Source: Oscillospiraceae bacterium
Lineage (GTDB): Bacteria > Bacillota_A > Clostridia > Oscillospirales > Oscillospiraceae
Assembly: GCA_017411665.1 (NCBI GenBank)
Contig: JAFQPT010000387.1
Span: forward strand, 1-8,365
DNA: 8,365 bases
Reading direction: 5' to 3'
In this document: one piece after another, positions 1-7,410 of the stretch
How positions within the stretch are numbered: position 1 is the stretch's first letter
How the letters are laid out: each line of letters begins with the position of its first letter
The notes under the pieces: generated by a model
Told to the model about the DNA's origin: nothing
Seen by the model: only the letters and a program-made list of their open reading frames with translations
Databases searched by the model: none
Translations under genes and position numbers: made by a program

Positions 1-446
1 AAACCCTCGCGGAGTTTGACGCGATGGTGGAGAGAGCATTTGAACTGACGGACAAGTTCAAGACGGTGTGCTTCGGTCTTTACCCGGTCGGAAACGCCTA
101 TTTCATGTCCGACGATTATCGCCGCCGGAACATTGTGACAGCGGCATTTATGGGATTGACCGTTACAGACGCACGATTCAACGATGCCATTAAGACGAAA
201 GAGGACTTCGAGCTGTGCTGCCGGATTATCCGAAAGTACGGAGCCTGCGTGAGGCTCAACGGCTACGCCATCCGCACCGGCAAGAGCAAGGGCGGCTGCG
301 AGGAGGTTTGGAAAGACCGGGCAGCAGCAGAGCGCGTAGCGGAACTGCTTTGCGCGAAGTACCCCGACATCGTAAGACCGAATCCGAGACGCAAGGGTGA
401 AATCCTGATGGCAACACAGAAAAAGAAGAAAGGACGTGCGAAGTAA
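1..446 (+). CDS. Probable TET/JBP-associated (TAGT-like) glycosyltransferase, C-terminal part, 5' truncated
   Basis: The reading frame is open from base 3 through the ATG at 24 (preceding codons read TLAEFDA), so that ATG is probably internal and the gene begins outside the window. The visible part has a GT-A glycosyltransferase feel: a hydrophobic strand leading to GLYPVGNAYF (bases 75-104), a FMGL turn, then an acidic EDFEL motif (201-215) resembling the late catalytic acid of such enzymes, and a basic GKSKGGCEEVW stretch (279-311). It ends in NPRRKGEI and a lysine-rich tail. This pattern recalls the TAGT family of phages, which is predicted to add sugars to oxidised bases such as hydroxymethylpyrimidines; the match is from memory of the family, not a search. 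The stop TAA (444-446) shares one base with the next ATG, so translation is probably coupled. It could be another nucleotide-sugar transferase or an unrelated phage protein; the function is moderately supported. Confidence 0.55.
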   Translation, partial: TLAEFDAMVERAFELTDKFKTVCFGLYPVGNAYFMSDDYRRRNIVTAAFMGLTVTDARFNDAIKTKEDFELCCRIIRKYGACVRLNGYAIRTGKSKGGCEEVWKDRAAAERVAELLCAKYPDIVRPNPRRKGEILMATQKKKKGRAK

Positions 447-1066
447 TGGAAATCAGACGCATGAAACTGAGTGACCTGCGCCCGGCAGATTATAACCCCC
501 GCGTAGAGCTCAAGCCGGGCGAACCTGAATACGAGGCATTGAAAGTCAGCGTTGAGACCGACGGCACAGTGCTCCCGATTATTTGGAACGAGACGACTGG
601 CAGAATCGTCGGCGGGCACCAAAGGCTGCGCCTGCTGACAGACATGGGCGTCGAGGAGACCGACGTGAGCGTGGTACGATTCGACGAGACCAAAGAGAAG
701 CAGGCCAACGTCGCGCTGAACCGCATCGAGGGCGATTGGGACGAAGAAAAGCTCCACGACCTCTTTGCAGAGCTCGACACTGATGAGATTTTTTCCACAG
801 GCTTTACCGAGGCGGAACTGCACAGCATCTACCCGGAGGGCGACGAGGAAGACACAGACGATATTTACGGCGACACGGACGATGAGCAGAGCGAGGACGA
901 TGATTCGGAGGAAAGCGCAACCGTCGAAGCGGAGTTCACCGTCTTTTTATCTTTCCCGTTGAAAAAGGCGGCGGAGGAATGGCTCAAGAGCGAGGGCATC
1001 GAACAGGATTTCAGCGCAGGCCGGAACCTGATTATCAGAATGGAGGGACAGCGGTATGGAGATTAA
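446..1066 (+). CDS. ParB/sulfiredoxin-fold domain protein, copy 1
   Basis: This 206-residue protein opens with a ParB N-terminal (ParB/Srx) domain: a short strand, YNPR at residues 16-19, then a helix and IVGGHQRL at 54-61, followed by a helical LNRIEGDWDEEKL segment near residue 90. GGHQR takes the place of the GERR box of chromosome-partition ParB, as is common in phage ParB-like proteins that are often found with or fused to DNA methyltransferases. No methyltransferase domain is attached here. Residues about 131-158 form a very acidic Asp/Glu linker, then a small strand-helix-strand end domain (FTVFLSF, KKAAEEWL, NLIIRME). The start overlaps the upstream stop by one base and a modest AGG lies 12 bases before it. 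The final 11 bases overlap copy 2. DNA binding, nicking or nucleotide binding are all possible; the specific role is unknown. Confidence 0.85.
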   Translation: MEIRRMKLSDLRPADYNPRVELKPGEPEYEALKVSVETDGTVLPIIWNETTGRIVGGHQRLRLLTDMGVEETDVSVVRFDETKEKQANVALNRIEGDWDEEKLHDLFAELDTDEIFSTGFTEAELHSIYPEGDEEDTDDIYGDTDDEQSEDDDSEESATVEAEFTVFLSFPLKKAAEEWLKSEGIEQDFSAGRNLIIRMEGQRYGD

Positions 1067-1673
1067 AGTCATTCGATTTGTCGATATTGTCCCCGACGAC
1101 TACAACCCCCGCAAGGCACTCACGAAGAACGATGTTGAGTTTGAGCGCATTAAAAACAGCCTGACGGAGTTCGGCTACATCGAGCCGATTGTCTATAACA
1201 GCAGAACGGGACACATTGTCGGTGGTCACCAGCGCGTGACCGTGATGCAGCACCTCGGCATGAGCGAGGCGGAGATGAGCGTCGTCGACATGACGGAACG
1301 CGAGGAGAAGCTGCTCAACCTCCGGCTGAATAAAATCAAAGGTCGTTGGGACTACGACAAGCTGGAAGAACTGCTCAGCGGCTTCACGATGGAGGAAGCG
1401 TTACTCACCGGCTTCGGCAGCGAGGAGCTTGCCGTGATGCTGGCAAAGGGCGACGACTTCAACGAATACATGGAGCAGTGCGACGACAGCTACGACGATG
1501 AGGACGAAGACAGCGAGGATTACGACGACGATGATTTCGACGGCGCAAGCTGGGTAGTCACGTTGAAGTTCGAGAGCTACGCAGACGCGAACGAATGGTG
1601 CGAGGCGCACGGACACGCCGGAGCCGCCAAAGAGGGCAAAGGAACGACAGTAATCCGCATGGAATCGAGGTGA
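1056..1673 (+). CDS. ParB/sulfiredoxin-fold domain protein, copy 2
   Basis: This 205-residue paralogue of the preceding gene has the same plan. YNPR falls at residues 16-19 and IVGGHQR at 54-60, exactly the positions of copy 1, followed by LNKIKGRWDYDKL, a TGFGSEEL segment matching TGFTEAEL of copy 1, an even more acidic linker (about residues 130-165, rich in Asp, Glu and Tyr) and a small strand-helix-strand end (WVVTLKF, ADANEWCEAHG, TTVIRME). The start at 1056 has GGAGGG at 1042-1047, eight bases upstream and inside copy 1. The pair therefore looks like a tandem duplication that has diverged in sequence but kept its architecture, possibly forming a heterodimer. As with copy 1, the GGHQR box differs from partition ParB and no methyltransferase is fused. 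Family assignment is strong; the biochemical role is not known. Confidence 0.85.
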   Translation: MEIKVIRFVDIVPDDYNPRKALTKNDVEFERIKNSLTEFGYIEPIVYNSRTGHIVGGHQRVTVMQHLGMSEAEMSVVDMTEREEKLLNLRLNKIKGRWDYDKLEELLSGFTMEEALLTGFGSEELAVMLAKGDDFNEYMEQCDDSYDDEDEDSEDYDDDDFDGASWVVTLKFESYADANEWCEAHGHAGAAKEGKGTTVIRMESR

Positions 1674-1677
1674 TTCT

Positions 1678-2976
1678 ATGGGAGGGCTCAAGAAGAATTA
1701 CTCAAGCCCGCGATGGAGCATGGAAATCCCCGACTGTTCGATGCCGATGAGCATGGACACGTACAGCCGGTGCTCCTATAACTGCCTGTATTGCTTCTCC
1801 TACTTCCAAAAGAGCCACACGGTCAAGGGCTACACGGAGGGGCTTGTGCGCAGCGTGAACCCGGACAAGGTAATCAACCTTTTCGAGCAGGCGCGGAAGA
1901 ACAACATCGACGGCGTGACGCAGACCGAAAGACAGTTCTTCCCCTACGTGCAAAGCGGACGCATCATGCAGTGGGGCGGGCTCGCGGATGAGTTCGACGA
2001 GTACGAGCGGAGACACGGCGTAACGCTGGAACTGCTGAGGTACTTCGACAAAATCGACTACCCGCTGTCATTCAGCACGAAAGCCGCATGGTGGACGGAG
2101 GACAGCCGGTACATGGAACTGTTTGCCCGGCACACCCACAACTGGCACGTGAAAATCAGCATCATCACCGCGAACGAAGAAAAAGCCCGCCGGATTGAAA
2201 AAGGCGTGCCCCCCCCGGCGGAGAGACTTGAGGCAATCCGACGCCTCGCCGCGCAGGGACAGCACGTTACGCTGCGCCTGCGACCGTACATCATCGGTGT
2301 TTCGGAGGACTTCGGGACACTGATACCGGCAGCAGCGAAAGCCGGAGCCGACAGCATGACGACAGAGTTCTTCTGCATGGAAGCGCGTGCGGACGAACGC
2401 CTGAAAGCCCGGTACGCAGGCATGAGCCAAGTAGTCGGATATGACATCCACAAGTTCTACATGGCGAACAGCAAGCAGCAGGGCTACAAGAGGCTGAACA
2501 GAGACATCAAAGCACCTATCATCCATCAGATGCGAGACATCGCCCATAAATGCGGGATGCGCTTCCACGTGAGCGACGCATTTTGCCGGGAATGCAACGA
2601 CGCGTGTAACTGCTGCGGCGTACCTCCCGAATGGGGCGTGAGCCAAACAGGAAACATCGGAAACGCCATCATCCTTGCGAGGGAGAACGGACAGGTCAAG
2701 TTCAGCGACATCGCGGAGCCAATCGAGCAGCTTTTCGACTTCCCGTGGGTAGCCGCAAGCGGATTCAATACCGGCAGCAACAGAGCCCGCGCCCTGTTAT
2801 ACGATACCACGATGGCTCAGTGGCTTCGCCGGAATTGGAATAACCTGAAAGCGGGCACGTCCCCTGCGAGGGGTTACGGCGGAATACTCCAGCCCGCAGG
2901 GAAAGACAAACACGGCGATGTTATTTACCGATACGGATTAAAAAAGCGAGGGGAGGAAGATGTCGAAATGGGATAA
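1678..2976 (+). CDS. Radical SAM protein, SplB/DNA-photolyase-like
   Basis: This 432-residue protein carries the radical SAM signature CX3CX2C at C32, C36 and C39 (SRCSYNCLYCFSYF), which binds the 4Fe-4S cluster that splits S-adenosylmethionine to a radical. The phrase around it and the overall length resemble the SplB group (spore photoproduct lyase and relatives, COG1533), whose best-known member repairs thymine photodimers. A second cysteine group lies at C303, C306, C310, C312 and C313 (CX2CX3CXCC), suggesting an auxiliary Fe-S cluster or a zinc site. The start has a strong GAGGTGA at 1667-1673, four bases upstream, overlapping the previous stop. The gene overlaps the small terminase gene by 17 bases, so it is part of the late operon. 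The substrate is unknown: DNA lesion repair, base hypermodification or protein modification all fit. An eight-C run at 2209-2216 lies inside the frame, which stays intact. Confidence 0.85.
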   Translation: MGGLKKNYSSPRWSMEIPDCSMPMSMDTYSRCSYNCLYCFSYFQKSHTVKGYTEGLVRSVNPDKVINLFEQARKNNIDGVTQTERQFFPYVQSGRIMQWGGLADEFDEYERRHGVTLELLRYFDKIDYPLSFSTKAAWWTEDSRYMELFARHTHNWHVKISIITANEEKARRIEKGVPPPAERLEAIRRLAAQGQHVTLRLRPYIIGVSEDFGTLIPAAAKAGADSMTTEFFCMEARADERLKARYAGMSQVVGYDIHKFYMANSKQQGYKRLNRDIKAPIIHQMRDIAHKCGMRFHVSDAFCRECNDACNCCGVPPEWGVSQTGNIGNAIILARENGQVKFSDIAEPIEQLFDFPWVAASGFNTGSNRARALLYDTTMAQWLRRNWNNLKAGTSPARGYGGILQPAGKDKHGDVIYRYGLKKRGEEDVEMG

Positions 2977-3475
2977 CGGCGTGAGAGCTTGGGAGCGTCA
3001 ACAGGGCGAAAGCGAAAAGGCATACGAAGCATTTGCCATTTACCGCGATATGGGGCCGGAACGGAGCCTCAGAGCGGTTACAGGGCAGTTAAGCAAAAGT
3101 TTAACGCTAATTGCTCGATGGAGCAGTAAATGGGACTGGCCCGAAAGAGTGCGCCAGTACGACAATTCCCTCGAACAAGAGGCGTACAAAAAAGCCGTCA
3201 AGAGCATGACGGAGATGCAGACCCGCCACATCAAGACAGCGGTGCTTATGCAGAAAAAAGCAGTCGAAGCCCTCGACAAACTCAACATCGCGGAACTATC
3301 CCCAAAAGACATCATCAGCCTGATAAAAGGCGGCTCAACGTTGGAAAGAGAGACACGCGGCAGCGACCCCATAATTGAATCGCGCCGGAAGCAAGAAGCC
3401 GTACAGGGCGCGAGCGGGCTTGCAGATGCCATTATGGAAGCGTGGTCTAAACGGAAAGAGGGTGAGAACGATTAA
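2960..3475 (+). CDS. Terminase small subunit (probable)
   Basis: The 171-residue product sits directly before the large terminase gene, the usual place for the small subunit that recognises phage DNA and hands it to the packaging motor. Residues about 18-68 look like a helix-turn-helix DNA-binding unit of the kind seen in Firmicutes phage small terminases: ESEKAYEAF, YRDMGPERSL, then SKSLTLIARWS and KWDWPERVRQYD. The middle (about 70-130) is helical and may form the oligomer core; the end is charged and could contact the large subunit. The ATG at 2960 lies in a purine-rich GAGGGGAGG tract (2948-2956) inside the end of the radical SAM gene, so the two are probably translationally coupled. The call rests on context and HTH pattern; catalytic motifs are not expected. 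Confidence 0.75.
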   Translation: MSKWDNGVRAWERQQGESEKAYEAFAIYRDMGPERSLRAVTGQLSKSLTLIARWSSKWDWPERVRQYDNSLEQEAYKKAVKSMTEMQTRHIKTAVLMQKKAVEALDKLNIAELSPKDIISLIKGGSTLERETRGSDPIIESRRKQEAVQGASGLADAIMEAWSKRKEGEND

Positions 3476-4862
3476 CGCAGAGGCAATCAGATACTATGCG
3501 CACAGGCCGGTGGAGTTCATTGAGGACATCATAGGGGCACAGCCGGACGCAGACCAATCCGCGATATTGCGGAGCATCGTCAATAATCAAATGACGAGCG
3601 TACGAAGCGGACACGGCGTAGGAAAGAGCGCGGTAGAGGCTTGGGCGGTAATTTGGTTTATGCTCACAAGACCTTTTCCGAAGATACCTTGCACTGCGCC
3701 TACGGCTCATCAGCTCTACGACATCCTGTGGGCTGAGATAAACAAGTGGCGGAGAAATAACCCGCTGTTGGAAAAAGAGCTTGTATGGACGCATGAAAAG
3801 CTGTACCTCAAGGGCTACCCGGAGGAGTGGTTTGCGGTAGCGCGAACTGCGACGAAGCCGGATGCCCTGCAAGGCTTCCACGCGGAGCACGTTCTATACA
3901 TTATCGACGAGGCCAGCGGCGTAGACGACAAGATATTCGAGCCTGTGCTCGGCTCGTTGTCTACGCCCGGCGCGAGGCTGCTCATGTGCGGTAACCCCAC
4001 ACAGTTGAGCGGCTTCTTTTATGACAGCCACAACAAAAACAGAGGCAGCTACAGCGCGTTCCATCTCGACGGGCGAAAGAGCCCGCGCGTGTCTCAGGAG
4101 TACGTTGATACCATCATCAATATGTACGGAGAGGACAGCGATATGTTCCGCGTGCGCGTCGCCGGAGACTTCCCGCTGCAAGAGGATGAGGTCTTTATCC
4201 CGCTTTCTCTCGTCGAAAACTCCATTATGACGGAATATTCTCCCCGAAAAAACCCGAATACGGTACATATCGGTGCGGATATTGCGCGTTTCGGCAACGA
4301 CAAGACCATCATCGGCTACAAGGTCGACGAAAAGGTTGAGTTCTACCGAAAGCGGCGCGGGCAGGACACGATGAAGACGGCAGACGACATCATCGCCTGC
4401 GGCGAAATGCTGATGAAGAAATACAGCATCCGCGACCAAATCCCTGTCAAGGTGGACGATGGAGGCGTGGGCGGCGGCGTAATCGACAGACTCAGGCAGA
4501 TTAAACGCAATCAGCCGGAGCGGTTTTGGTGGCTCGACATCATCCCCGTCAAGTTTGGGCAGAGGATTCAGCACAAACACTACTACGACAGCACCACGTA
4601 CATGATGAGCATTGTCAAAAAGCTGCTGTCCACCTACGACGAAGACGACGGTACGAAGAAGCCCTGCGAGCTTATTCTGCCGGACGACAACGACCTCGTA
4701 GCGCAGTTGAGCACCCGGCGATACGCCATGACAGAAACAAGCAAGATACGGATAGAGAGCAAAAAGGATTTCAAAAAGCGGGGTCAAGTCTCGCCGGACG
4801 AAGCCGACTGTCTGCTCTTATTGTGCTTGCCCACGAAAACAAAGCGGAAAGGAGATGGATAA
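3462..4862 (+). CDS. terL: Terminase large subunit (packaging ATPase and nuclease)
   Basis: This is the motor that pumps DNA into the prohead through the portal and cuts the concatemer. With the GTG start the protein has 466 residues. The ATPase half shows a P-loop SGHGVGKS at residues 49-56, a Walker B IIDEAS with D149 and E150, and a coupling motif CGNPTQLSG. The nuclease half has RNase H-like acidic residues at D273 (GADIARFG), D332-D333 (VKVDDGGVGGG) and D446/D449 (SPDEADCLL). The frame also stays open to an ATG at 3375, but that would overlap the small terminase gene by about 100 bases and add 29 basic residues without family-like features. The GTG at 3462 puts the conserved NAEAIRYYAHRPVEFIED near the N-terminus, as in relatives, although its ribosome site (GGAAAGAGG just before it) is close. 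Function is near certain; the start is less so. Confidence 0.93.
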   Translation: MRTINAEAIRYYAHRPVEFIEDIIGAQPDADQSAILRSIVNNQMTSVRSGHGVGKSAVEAWAVIWFMLTRPFPKIPCTAPTAHQLYDILWAEINKWRRNNPLLEKELVWTHEKLYLKGYPEEWFAVARTATKPDALQGFHAEHVLYIIDEASGVDDKIFEPVLGSLSTPGARLLMCGNPTQLSGFFYDSHNKNRGSYSAFHLDGRKSPRVSQEYVDTIINMYGEDSDMFRVRVAGDFPLQEDEVFIPLSLVENSIMTEYSPRKNPNTVHIGADIARFGNDKTIIGYKVDEKVEFYRKRRGQDTMKTADDIIACGEMLMKKYSIRDQIPVKVDDGGVGGGVIDRLRQIKRNQPERFWWLDIIPVKFGQRIQHKHYYDSTTYMMSIVKKLLSTYDEDDGTKKPCELILPDDNDLVAQLSTRRYAMTETSKIRIESKKDFKKRGQVSPDEADCLLLLCLPTKTKRKGDG

Positions 4863-4865
4863 TCC

Positions 4866-6446
4866 GTGAGCGATGAAGCAAAGCGCAGCCCGCAACCGAT
4901 GGGCGTGCGCGTTATCAAGGCTTACCAGCAGTCTCAAGATGAAAAGGTGGAAAAAGCCCTTGCGACCACTCAGGTCACGAAAGAGGATGTGACGAACGCA
5001 GGCGACTGGATAACTCCACCGCTCGACCTGCGCGGCCTCAAGCAGATGGTTACGCAATCGACCATTTTACCGCAGTGTACAAGAGCGTACAGAAACAACA
5101 TCTCTGGATTTGGCATCGGTGTCCGATACAAAGACGACACGGAAGAAACGCCGGAGATGGCAGCAGAGTTCTCCCGAATGGAGGAGCTTATCGAGCTTTT
5201 GAACCTCGACGGCGATACGAAAGAGGTTTTCGAGGACATCATCGAAGCCCGCGAGACCTACGGCATCGCCTATCTTGAGGTAATCCGAAACATCGGCGGA
5301 GAGGTCTCTCAGATCGAGTTCGTGAGAGACACCCCATCCATCACCATGACGCGCCCGCTGGAACCTTATCAGACGGCGCATTTTTGGTATAAGGGACGTT
5401 TTGAGAAGAGGCAGAAGAAGTACAGGAAGTTCCGTCAGCAACTAAACGGCCATACCGTTTATTTCAAGGAGTTCGGCGACAAGCGCATCATGGACAAACG
5501 AGACGGACAGTACGTCGAACAGCTTGACATTGAACATCAGGCGAACGAGCTTATCGACTTTCCCATAGGAACGGAGCCCTATGGCGAGGTCAGATGGATA
5601 GGTCAGGTATTGAGTGCGGACGGGGCTCGTAAAGCGGAGTTCTTGAACAATAACTATTTCAACAACGGCAGACATACGCCGCTGATGATTATGATTAAGG
5701 GTGGCACGCTGACGGAGGAGAGCTTCGAGAAGCTGCAGCACTACATGAACGATATCAAGGGCGCAGCCGGCCAGCACGCTTTTATTATCCTCGAAACGGA
5801 GAGCACTGACAATACGCTCGACTTTGAAGTTACCAGTAAGCCGGAAATCGAGGTCAAAGACCTTGCCTCCATTTTGCAGACCGATGAGCTGTTTCAGGCA
5901 TACCTTGACAACTCCCGCAGGAAGATGCAAAGCGCATTCCTTCTTCCAGATCTCTACGTCGGCTACACGACCGATTTCAATAGAGCAACTGCGCAGACCG
6001 CGATGGAGGTCACCGAAAAACAGGTATTCCAGCCGGAACGAAAGAGCCTTGCGTGGATCATCAACAATAAGCTGTTCAATGAGTTTGGCTTCCAGCACAC
6101 GGAAGCCTATTTCCTTGAGCCGGACATCAGCAACACAGACGATCTTGTGAAGATACTCACCATTTGCAATGCTGCTGGTGGTTTCACGCCGAACAAGGCA
6201 AAGCAACTCGCACTGGAAGCCATTGGTGAGGTCTCTGAGAACTACCCAGAGGAATGGGGAGACATACCGCTCGCCTACTTGAACAGGGCGCAGAGTGCAA
6301 CGGATGCGCTGTCAGGCTTCCTCGCGATGGCATCGGGCATGAACAACGCCATCGCAAAGGCGCAGCACAACAACGACGACGACATCGTTCCCGTGCTGAA
6401 AGAAATCAGAAGACTCCTCAAGCGCATGGAACGCGGAGAGGAGTGA
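4866..6446 (+). CDS. Phage portal protein, PBSX (XkdE) type
   Basis: The 526-residue protein follows the large terminase by three bases and has the features of PBSX-family portals, which form the twelve-subunit ring at one head vertex for DNA entry and exit and tail attachment. Recognisable pieces include the N-terminal region with ITPPLDLRGLKQM and a following NISGFGIG segment, ETYGIAYLEVIRN in the body, a central GQVLSADGARKAEFLNNNYF helix region, and a later LPDLYVGYTTDFNRATAQTA segment typical of these portals. The C-terminal end is helical and charged and probably forms the crown. The start is a GTG, with AAAGGAGA at 4847-4854 some 11 bases upstream; an internal ATG at 4902 is less likely because it has no comparable site. 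Family call strong from pattern and synteny. Confidence 0.9.
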   Translation: MSDEAKRSPQPMGVRVIKAYQQSQDEKVEKALATTQVTKEDVTNAGDWITPPLDLRGLKQMVTQSTILPQCTRAYRNNISGFGIGVRYKDDTEETPEMAAEFSRMEELIELLNLDGDTKEVFEDIIEARETYGIAYLEVIRNIGGEVSQIEFVRDTPSITMTRPLEPYQTAHFWYKGRFEKRQKKYRKFRQQLNGHTVYFKEFGDKRIMDKRDGQYVEQLDIEHQANELIDFPIGTEPYGEVRWIGQVLSADGARKAEFLNNNYFNNGRHTPLMIMIKGGTLTEESFEKLQHYMNDIKGAAGQHAFIILETESTDNTLDFEVTSKPEIEVKDLASILQTDELFQAYLDNSRRKMQSAFLLPDLYVGYTTDFNRATAQTAMEVTEKQVFQPERKSLAWIINNKLFNEFGFQHTEAYFLEPDISNTDDLVKILTICNAAGGFTPNKAKQLALEAIGEVSENYPEEWGDIPLAYLNRAQSATDALSGFLAMASGMNNAIAKAQHNNDDDIVPVLKEIRRLLKRMERGEE

Positions 6447-6450
6447 GCCT

Positions 6451-7410
6451 ATGATGACGTGTGACGCACTGATAAAGGCTATCGACCGTTACATCGAAAA
6501 GGCGGACGACACGCTCGCCGACGACCTCGACGCAGAGGGCTTCGCGGAGAGCAGGAAGACGCTTAGGACAGCGCAGGAAATCGAAGACGCAGTTGCGGAA
6601 GCACTCTTGGAAGAAACCGACCTGTTTGTGGAGTATGCGAACAAGGCAATCGACCTTGAGGAGTTCGCTGAAAAGATATGGCCTGGAGTAAAGTTGACGG
6701 ATGCGCTCGCAGAGAAGCTGGAGACGGTCTTCTTGGAAATATTCGGAGACTTTATGCTAGACGTGGTCGAGGTCTACATACAGCGGACGGACAAGCAACT
6801 CAAGCTCGAATCCATCAGCAAAAAGACGACTGGATGGATAAAGCAGTGGAGCGCGGAGCTTGGAGAGCTGATGAAGCTCGACAGCCATGCGGAAGTTGAG
6901 AGGATACTTGCGACCGGCCTTGAGAAGGGCGACGACATTGCTACGTTCACCCGAAACATCCTCGACAGCGGAATCAGAGACGAATATTACCGCGCCCGGC
7001 GCGTATCCATCACGGAGGTTCTGCGGGCGCACAGCGTAGCGCAGCAGGAAGCATTTATGCAAAGCCCAGCAGTCGAAGAAAAGCTGTGGAGGCATACGGG
7101 CAAGTATAGAAATAAGCCCCGGAAGAACCATGTCGACATGGACGGTCAGGTGGTGCCAAAGGGAGAACCATTCACTCTGCGCGGCGCAGACGGAAGCACC
7201 TATTACCCGATGTACCCGCGTGACAGCAGGCTCCCGCCGGGTGAAAGTATCAACTGCCATTGCATCGAGGAGCCGGTAGTCAGTGAGCGTGTGCTCGGCC
7301 TCCCGCTCGCGGAACGGCAGCGGCTACAGCAGCAGGCCATCGACAACATGGACGACGAATGGGAGAAAGAGCTCGACGCAGCCAATAGAGCAAAGGCAGG
7401 AATTGAATAA
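6451..7410 (+). CDS. Minor head / head morphogenesis protein, Mu gpF (SPP1 gp7) family
   Basis: The 319-residue product lies four bases after the portal gene. Its C-terminal part shows the hallmarks of the Phage_Mu_F domain: a helix with SITEVLRAH at residues 186-194, then KLWRHTGKY, NHVDMDGQVV with H227, a PRDSRLPPGES segment and NCHC at 268-271, where the His/Cys arrangement is the conserved core of the domain (most relatives have NCRC). The N-terminal half is acidic and helical, with several Asp/Glu-rich helices that may bind the portal. Proteins of this family are present in few copies in the head, often bind the portal, and help assembly or DNA ejection. A GAGAGGAG site (6435-6442) lies eight bases upstream of ATG 6451; a second ATG follows at once at 6454, so the exact start could be either. 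Confidence 0.88.
   Translation: MMTCDALIKAIDRYIEKADDTLADDLDAEGFAESRKTLRTAQEIEDAVAEALLEETDLFVEYANKAIDLEEFAEKIWPGVKLTDALAEKLETVFLEIFGDFMLDVVEVYIQRTDKQLKLESISKKTTGWIKQWSAELGELMKLDSHAEVERILATGLEKGDDIATFTRNILDSGIRDEYYRARRVSITEVLRAHSVAQQEAFMQSPAVEEKLWRHTGKYRNKPRKNHVDMDGQVVPKGEPFTLRGADGSTYYPMYPRDSRLPPGESINCHCIEEPVVSERVLGLPLAERQRLQQQAIDNMDDEWEKELDAANRAKAGIE

Noticed and set aside
24..26. ATG as the true start of the first gene
   Set aside because: The frame is open upstream to the window edge with plausible coding sequence, and no ribosome site precedes the ATG.
263..823. 186-codon open frame on the minus strand
   Set aside because: It spans two well-supported + strand genes and has low-complexity composition typical of a shadow frame.
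446..1673. Plasmid- or chromosome-partition ParB
   Set aside because: There is no ParA gene, no HTH centromere-binding domain and GGHQR replaces the GERR box; these are phage-type ParB-fold proteins.
3894..4787. Long open frame of 297 codons on the minus strand
   Set aside because: It lies wholly inside the terminase large subunit gene, has no recognisable domain and reflects codon bias of the real gene.
5442..6206. 254-codon open frame on the minus strand
   Set aside because: It is opposite the portal gene and has no ribosome site or family likeness.
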